DNA from: Colwellia sp.
GTDB lineage: Bacteria; Pseudomonadota; Gammaproteobacteria; Enterobacterales; Alteromonadaceae
Reading direction: 5' to 3'
NCBI GenBank assembly: GCA_013215465.1
Contig: JABSOW010000026.1
Location: 1 to 54,056, forward strand
Length of the DNA: 54,056 bases
Of this stretch, positions 49,211-54,056 are shown in pieces (position 1 is the first letter of the stretch; the number at the start of each line of letters is the position of its first letter). The notes under the pieces were generated by a model, which was not told the origin of the DNA, made no database searches, and saw nothing but the letters and a program-made list of their open reading frames with translations. Both the position numbers and the translations under genes were made by a program.

Positions 49211-49282
49211 ATTATTTAGTACTCTTTACTCGCAACTCATGGATAGTTAACCGCTTATCCCAACGGCTAACTACTTTATTGA

Positions 49283-49828
49283 TCATTCACCAGTGTATTG
49301 TAGCAGTGAATAATGTGTTAGTTCCATGGCTGCTAAGCGCTTCTCGCCGCCTAAGTCCGGTAATGAAATAACAAAACCAGCATCTTTAACTTGGGCGCCA
49401 GCACGTCGAATTAACTTTGTGGTTGCTTCAATAGTACCGCCAGTTGCCAGTAAATCATCAATGATTAATACCTTATCATCAGCGGTCAAGGCATCTTTAT
49501 GGATCTCTAAAATATCTTCACCATACTCTAATTGGTAAGATTGAGCATAGGTTGGGCGCGGTAATTTTCCAGGTTTACGCACTGGAACAAAGCCAATGCC
49601 TAGGGCAAGCGCCAGCGGTGCGCCAAATATAAAGCCACGAGCTTCAGTACCAACTACTTTAGTAAAACCTTGATTTTTATATTTCTCGGTTAGTAAAGTT
49701 AAGGTTAAGGCAAAAGCCTCTGCATCTTCTAATAGACTCGTCACATCTCGAAATAAGATCCCTTGAGTAGGGTAATCAGGAATAGTTTTAATGGCACCTT
49801 GTAATTGTGCCAATTGCTGTGTATTCAT
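49283..49828 (-). CDS. apt: Adenine phosphoribosyltransferase
   Basis: Apt salvages adenine to AMP with PRPP. It carries [52 protein letters not shown] and the PRPP-binding motif [20 protein letters not shown]. The 181 residues match the bacterial family. It lies 72 bases upstream of dnaX on the same strand, the order known from E. coli (apt-dnaX-ybaB-recR), so co-transcription is likely. Confidence 0.97.
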   Translation of the reverse strand: MNTQQLAQLQGAIKTIPDYPTQGILFRDVTSLLEDAEAFALTLTLLTEKYKNQGFTKVVGTEARGFIFGAPLALALGIGFVPVRKPGKLPRPTYAQSYQLEYGEDILEIHKDALTADDKVLIIDDLLATGGTIEATTKLIRRAGAQVKDAGFVISLPDLGGEKRLAAMELTHYSLLQYTGE

Positions 49829-49922
49829 TTTTATTCTTGTACCAAGTTAATAATGCTAAATAGTGGTAAAGAATAAAACAATTTTAGGAAAATTTATAGT
49901 CGAACTTGCTGGTAAATAATTT

Positions 49923-50318
49923 TTATAAAGCTATTCTTAGTAAATTTTCATCATTAAAAGTATTCATTAACGATTCAACGACTGAGATAAAAGTAGTTCC
50001 GTTAAGAGGCTTACTAATAATGCTACTGAACAAAGTAAATTCAGCTAGCCTTTTAACGCTATCGATCTCTTGCGTAGTCATAAATAAAATAGGCGTTTTG
50101 GCACAGAACGGAGTTCTTTTGAGGTTTTTACTTAATACCACACCATTCATCAACGGCATAAGGTGATCAATAATATAAAGGTGATATGGCGTTTGCTGCG
50201 CTTTTTCAAAACCATCTAAGCCGTTAACCGCAGTATCCACTGAATAGCCAAGAGCAACTAAAAATTTACTAATAGCATCACGGACACTTTTTTTATCATC
50301 AATCACTAAAACATTCAT
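49923..50318 (-). CDS. Receiver-only response regulator (CheY-like)
   Basis: The protein is a single receiver domain: MNVLVIDDKKSVRDAISKFL with the acidic pair, phosphorylatable aspartate in LYIIDHLMPLMNG, the switch threonine in ILFMTTQE and the lysine in IISKPLNG. No output domain follows, so it would act by protein contact, as CheY or SpdR-type regulators do. I place the start at 50318; the frame extends 20 residues upstream (to 50378) with hydrophobic residues not seen in this family. The partner kinase is not in this window. It is leftward between pgi and apt, with no neighbour of related function. Confidence 0.82.
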   Translation of the reverse strand: MNVLVIDDKKSVRDAISKFLVALGYSVDTAVNGLDGFEKAQQTPYHLYIIDHLMPLMNGVVLSKNLKRTPFCAKTPILFMTTQEIDSVKRLAEFTLFSSIISKPLNGTTFISVVESLMNTFNDENLLRIAL

Positions 50319-50441
50319 AAATATCTTTTTTAACATTAAAAACAATAAGTTAATGACAAAACACCCGTTCACTAACAATTAACGAACGCATATTACCTTA
50401 TAAGTTAGTAATACAAAAGGTTATTATTGTAACTGAATGAG

Positions 50442-52091
50442 TTAAATCGTTGTTTGCTTTTGTATAAATGCTTCAATTAACTTGACACTTGATGGTGACA
50501 TTTGATGGTTAGCGCTACTGCCGCTCATTAATGCTAGTACTTGCTCACTTAGCTGCTTTCCTAATTCAACGCCCCACTGATCATAAGAGTTGACTTGCCA
50601 TAAGGTACCTTGCACAAAAATTTTATGCTCGTAAAGCGCTAAAATAGCCCCTAAACAGTTTGGTGTTAGTGATTGCATCAATATGGTATTACTGGGGGTA
50701 TTTCCTTTCATGGTTTTATGAACAGCTAAACGAGAAACTTCTTCTTTACTGGCTCCTTTCGCGATAAGTTCATCTTGAGCTTGCGCTAAACTTTTACCTT
50801 GCATTAAGGCTTCACTTTGGGCAAAGCAGTTAGCAACTAACACCTTATGGTGTTCATCAAGCTTGCTAGTGCCTTGCAAAGCAACAATAAAGTCAGTAGG
50901 AATAATTTCATCACTTTGATGCATTAATTGCATAAAAGCATGTTGACCATTAGTGCCTTCTTGACCAAAAACAACAGGGGCAGTAAGCCAGTTAAGCTTT
51001 TCGCCCTGCTTTGACACTGACTTACCATTACTTTCCATATCAGTTTGTTGTAAATAGCCAGGTAACGCTCTTAATGCGTGATCATAGGGTAATACCGCCA
51101 AACTTTGATAATTAAGCGCGTTACGATTCCACATACCAATAAGTGCCATTAGTACTGGCATATTCTGCTCGAAACTGGCCGTTTTAAAGTGCAGATCCAT
51201 GGCATAAGCGCCTGCTTTCAACTCAGTAAAGTGCTTATTACCAATCGCTAAAGCAAGCGGTAGCCCCACGGCTGACCATAATGAAAATCGCCCGCCAACC
51301 CAATCCCACATAGGTAAAATGTTTGCGGCATTCAAGCCAAAACTTTGCGCTTGTTCAACATTACTACTAACCGCATACCACTGCTTGGCGATAGCATTGT
51401 TATCGTTAAGCTCTGCTAGCATCCATGTTTTAATGGCTTTGGCATTTAATAAGGTTTCTTGGGTGGTAAAGGTTTTAGAAATAATCACCACCAAGGTAGT
51501 GGCAGCATTTAAATTTTCAAGCTTTTCAGTAACCGCAGCGCCATCAACATTCGCTAATACATGCACCTTTAACCCTGTACTGTGATAAGGGTGTAGCGCA
51601 CTTAAACCGACTTTAATACCATAATATGAACCGCCGATACCAATGGCTAATACATCAGTAAATTTTTCACCGGTTAACCCGGTTAACTTTCCTTGGCATA
51701 TATCATCAACAATCTGTGCCATGTGCTGCTCAGTTTGTTCTACTTCTACCGCTTCTTTACCTAATACCTGATGTTTAACGCTTGATGGCGCTCTTAAAAC
51801 GGTGTGCAAAACCGCACGTTGCTCGGTATTATTAATTTTATCACCACTAAACATAGCATTAATATGGTGAGATAATTCGCACCCTTTTGCCCACTCAACT
51901 AAATGGTTTAATTCAGCTTTAGTGATATTTTGCTTTGAATAATCAAGGTAAAGATCAGCTGCGCTAAGCGAAAAATATTCAACCCTATTAGGCGCATCAA
52001 AAAGATTTAAAATTGAACGGTTTTTAGCACAAACTACTGCCTGTTTAATGGTACTTATTTCGGTAAAAAAATCCATATTTTTAATGCTCAT
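50442..52091 (-). CDS. pgi: Glucose-6-phosphate isomerase
   Basis: Pgi interconverts glucose- and fructose-6-phosphate. The 549 residues equal E. coli Pgi. Signatures are LAIGIGGSYYGIKVGLSAL, VVIISKTFTTQETLLNAKAI, WDWVGGRFSLWSAVGLPLA and QTDMESNGKSVSKQG, and the catalytic histidine lies in GQEGTNGQHAFMQLMHQ. The protein is cytosolic. It is leftward downstream of galU, with a 183-base gap, so a sugar-metabolism grouping is plausible. Confidence 0.97.
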   Translation of the reverse strand: MSIKNMDFFTEISTIKQAVVCAKNRSILNLFDAPNRVEYFSLSAADLYLDYSKQNITKAELNHLVEWAKGCELSHHINAMFSGDKINNTEQRAVLHTVLRAPSSVKHQVLGKEAVEVEQTEQHMAQIVDDICQGKLTGLTGEKFTDVLAIGIGGSYYGIKVGLSALHPYHSTGLKVHVLANVDGAAVTEKLENLNAATTLVVIISKTFTTQETLLNAKAIKTWMLAELNDNNAIAKQWYAVSSNVEQAQSFGLNAANILPMWDWVGGRFSLWSAVGLPLALAIGNKHFTELKAGAYAMDLHFKTASFEQNMPVLMALIGMWNRNALNYQSLAVLPYDHALRALPGYLQQTDMESNGKSVSKQGEKLNWLTAPVVFGQEGTNGQHAFMQLMHQSDEIIPTDFIVALQGTSKLDEHHKVLVANCFAQSEALMQGKSLAQAQDELIAKGASKEEVSRLAVHKTMKGNTPSNTILMQSLTPNCLGAILALYEHKIFVQGTLWQVNSYDQWGVELGKQLSEQVLALMSGSSANHQMSPSSVKLIEAFIQKQTTI

Positions 52092-52274
52092 TCCGATTGT
52101 GGCTTTAGTAAAGTTATGTCAGTTTTATTAAGTTTGTGATCTTATTGTACGTAGGAAAAATATTTCAGGGCAAGGCGCTCGATTGAGTAATAACTGGCTA
52201 TTAGGATTGAGAGCAACACCGTTATTGGAATATTTAGTCCATTTAGAATGGTCACATATTTATTTGTATTGGTA

Positions 52275-53168
52275 TTAAAGTATTGCTTTCAGATAAGCCT
52301 TAAATTCTTCACCTAAGTCATTATGGCGTAAAGCGTATTCAACATTCGCTTTCATGTAACCCAACTTAGAGCCACAATCATGAGATTTACCTGTCATATG
52401 AAAAGCTTCTACCGTTTCAACCTTCATTAAACTTGCAATTGCGTCAGTTAATTGAATTTCATCACCGGCGCCGGGCGGGGTAAATTCTAATAAATCCCAA
52501 ATTTGCGCAGATAACACGTAACGGCCAACTACCGCTAAGTTTGACGGAGCTTCATCAACTGGAGGTTTTTCAACAACAGCGGTCATCGCTTTAGATTCAC
52601 CCGCCGCTAGTTCATGGCCTGCACAATCAACAACACCATAATTACTGACCATCTCCATTGGTACAGGTTCAACCATTATCTGGCTATGACCACTATCATT
52701 AAAACGCGTTAACATCGCCGCTAAATTTTCAGTTTTTAAATTACTGCAGGCATCATCTAAAATAACATCGGGCAACACCACAACAAACGGCTCATTACCT
52801 ATAATTGGACGCGCTTTTAGCACCGCATGACCTAGCCCTTTAGCTTCACCTTGGCGAACATGCATAATGGTTACATCTTTAGGACAAATTGCTTGAATTT
52901 CATCAAGTAATTTACGCTTAACCCGTTTTTCTAAGGTAGTTTCAAGTTCAAATGATTTATCAAAATGATTTTCAATAGCGTTTTTAGAAGAGTGCGTTAC
53001 TAATACTATTTCGGTAATACCTGCGGCAACACATTCATCAACAATGTATTGGATCATAGGTTTATCTACAATCGGTAACATTTCTTTAGGAATAGCTTTT
53101 GTGGCCGGTAACATACGTGTACCCAAACCAGCGACAGGAATTACTGCTTTTGTTATTTTACTAGTCAT
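52275..53168 (-). CDS. galU: UTP--glucose-1-phosphate uridylyltransferase
   Basis: GalU makes UDP-glucose for surface polysaccharide and glycan synthesis. The nucleotide-binding motif is [20 protein letters not shown], followed by [35 protein letters not shown], and [20 protein letters not shown]. The 297 residues fit the family. Its stop codon TAA is followed on the same strand by TACCAATACAAATAA, an end of the window's repeat family. It lies alone, next to the degraded mobile region. Confidence 0.97.
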   Translation of the reverse strand: MTSKITKAVIPVAGLGTRMLPATKAIPKEMLPIVDKPMIQYIVDECVAAGITEIVLVTHSSKNAIENHFDKSFELETTLEKRVKRKLLDEIQAICPKDVTIMHVRQGEAKGLGHAVLKARPIIGNEPFVVVLPDVILDDACSNLKTENLAAMLTRFNDSGHSQIMVEPVPMEMVSNYGVVDCAGHELAAGESKAMTAVVEKPPVDEAPSNLAVVGRYVLSAQIWDLLEFTPPGAGDEIQLTDAIASLMKVETVEAFHMTGKSHDCGSKLGYMKANVEYALRHNDLGEEFKAYLKAIL

Positions 53169-53299
53169 CTTAATCCTTTATTTTATTTAAACTACAAGTG
53201 CATAGCCAGATTCTAACCTACATAAACAAGCACGTCACCCGGAACTGTCGTCCTGAACCGGAATAAAATCCTCTATTTTCTCTCTAGCTAAACCATTAG
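53169..53299. other. galU upstream region
   Basis: This stretch should hold the leftward galU promoter. I see no gene, repeat or known operator. The sequence from about 53300 onward is made of mobile-element remnants. Confidence 0.3.
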
Positions 53300-53530
53300 A
53301 CCCAATGAACTTGGTAAGCTAATGAGTGATATTACGCCAGCATTAGGCTAGTAACTCGATGTTTACTCGAATGGCAACTTCACACAATGACTCGACCCAG
53401 CGAAAGTGCTAAAGCCGAGTGGTCAGAAATCGACGTTGAAAAGCAACTTTGGACTATACCAGCCGAGCGTATGAAAATGAGGCTAGAGCATAAAGTACCG
53501 TTAACAGTGACCGAACACTCATCACCTTAA
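53300..53530 (+). pseudogene. Remnant of a P4-type tyrosine integrase
   Basis: In one frame a block reads PNELGKLMSDITPALG then stops. In the next block (about 53340-53530) the translation is LLEWQLHTMTRPSESAKAEW, then SEIDVEKQLWTIPAERMK and MRLEHKVPLT. This is the typical middle of P4-family phage and island integrases (RPxE, the AEWSEID segment, and the TIPAERMKMR-H-VPL segment). The catalytic C-terminus with the tyrosine is missing; the frame stops at 53528. It is therefore a dead fragment left from an integrative element. Confidence 0.75.
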
Positions 53531-53693
53531 AAAAACACTAAAATACCCAAAATCTGACGAAGAAGAACGATTAAATTTTCAACGTTGCATCGCGTGTTAT
53601 GAAGCCCCTGGAAAAGATATTGTTTACCTTGATGAGATTTGCTTTACGCAAAAGAGTGAATGTCATTGGGGCTATCCTCTTGCCCAAAAATGA
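53526..53693 (+). pseudogene. Remnant of an IS630-family transposase
   Basis: Translation gives LKKTLKYPKSDEEERLNFQR, then CIACYEAPGKDIVYLDEICF and TQKSECHWGYPLAQK followed by TGA. The YLDEICF segment contains the second catalytic aspartate region of the IS630 DDE transposase, and KYPKSDEEERLNF is typical of its lead-in. The reading starts inside the end of the integrase fragment (53526-53530 shared), in a different frame. It looks like a rearranged junction. The first and last catalytic parts are absent. Confidence 0.72.
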
Positions 53694-53716
53694 CGACTGG
53701 TGAAATTTCTTTTCAC

Positions 53717-53881
53717 TTACAAGTACTCTCTGAATATCCGAATCGCTGATTTTCTTTTTAGAAAACCAACAGTATTGGAAACACTATATTTCGGTGGGAT
53801 CATTAACAACATATGAATATGATCATTCATCTCATAACCCTCTATTAATTCAACACCTTGTTGCCTCCTTATTCGAACTTG
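53717..53881 (-). pseudogene. Remnant of an IS200/REP-type transposase TnpA
   Basis: Leftward translation reads RRQQGVELIEGYEMNDHIHM, then LLMIPPKYSVSNTVGFLKRK and SAIRIFREYL before a stop at 53717. The DHIHM motif is the histidine-x-histidine metal site of HUH Y1 transposases of the IS200/IS605 and REP-associated group. The catalytic tyrosine region is absent and the upstream frame is broken by a TAA two or three codons before the block. It is a truncated copy. Confidence 0.7.
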
Positions 53882-53947
53882 CCTGTTCTGTTAAAGAGGC
53901 CATTCTCTCAAATTTGCATGCATTAACGGCAAAGCCTAATTGAGTCA

Positions 53948-53964
53948 CACCGCCAGAGGCGGTG
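53948..53964. repeat. Perfect hairpin at the end of the IS200-like remnant
   Basis: CACCGCC (53948-53954) and GGCGGTG (53958-53964) with the three-base loop AGA form a compact GC-rich hairpin in an AT-rich neighbourhood. It sits 67 bases beyond the TnpA-like fragment, where IS200/IS605 elements carry their left-end recognition hairpin. It may be the surviving end of that element. Confidence 0.5.
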
Positions 53965-54056
53965 GTTTACCTAAATTGAATTCATATGTAGGATCTTAAG
54001 GAGTCGGTCAGAATATTTATCAGTATTTAGCATAAAAAGGTGTCTTCGTGCCTTAT

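Noticed and set aside
54034..54056. Possible start of a gene at the right edge (AAAAAGGTG then GTG CCT TAT)
   Set aside because: Only three codons are visible, so neither the frame nor the start can be supported.

Overview
The window is chromosomal core DNA of a marine, AT-rich gammaproteobacterium, most likely an Alteromonadales member of the Colwelliaceae (Colwellia or Thalassotalea type). This is inferred from gene content and order (dapB-carA-carB-greA, zipA-ligA beside cysZ, hisLGDCBHAFIE, apt-dnaX-ybaB-recR-htpG-adk), the low GC, and a family of short TACCAAT-ended repeats. No database search was possible. Almost every gene belongs to a known family. I see no CRISPR, prophage, defence island, rRNA or tRNA, and no convincing wholly new system; the interest lies in regulatory RNA, recoding, repeats and a scar of dead mobile elements.

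Layout. 1-6.1 kb: the start of a leftward porin-like gene, a transporter-domain hybrid sensor kinase with a convergent LuxR-type regulator (CrbS/CrbR or MxtR/ErdR type), an OsmC-like protein, and a SulA-like division inhibitor behind a perfect LexA box. 6.1-12.7 kb, leftward: dapB, carA, carB and greA, with a full MITE-like element between carB and greA. 12.7-14.2 kb: an NTF2-like gene, a local repeat array and an FklB-type PPIase. 14.5-20.2 kb: an NhaC-family antiporter, ligA and zipA leftward, and cysZ divergent from them. 20.2-23 kb: small secreted or unknown genes, including an MliC-type lysozyme inhibitor lipoprotein, then sohB. 23.1-27 kb: a second MITE, a VolA/Pla-1-type lipase lipoprotein and yciK. 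27-34 kb: a leftward cluster of yoaA, tsaB, an unknown gene, an M50-like membrane protein, an alpha/beta hydrolase and fadD. 34.2-41.9 kb: the complete histidine operon behind a readable attenuator (leader peptide with four histidines in a row). 42-53.2 kb: elaA-like, adk, htpG, recR, ybaB, dnaX, apt, a receiver-only protein, pgi and galU. 53.3-54 kb: remnants of a P4-type integrase, an IS630 transposase and an IS200-like transposase.

How the parts work together. carAB supplies carbamoyl phosphate for arginine and pyrimidines. dapB serves lysine and cell-wall synthesis. The his operon is controlled by ribosome stalling at histidine codons. dnaX carries an E. coli-type slippery site and stem-loop predicted to give a short gamma form of the clamp loader. 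ybaB and recR follow dnaX as they do in many gammaproteobacteria. Several start codons were moved using ribosome binding sites and family alignment (greA, carA, fadD, elaA-like, receiver protein). Family assignments rest on motif recognition from the translated sequence.
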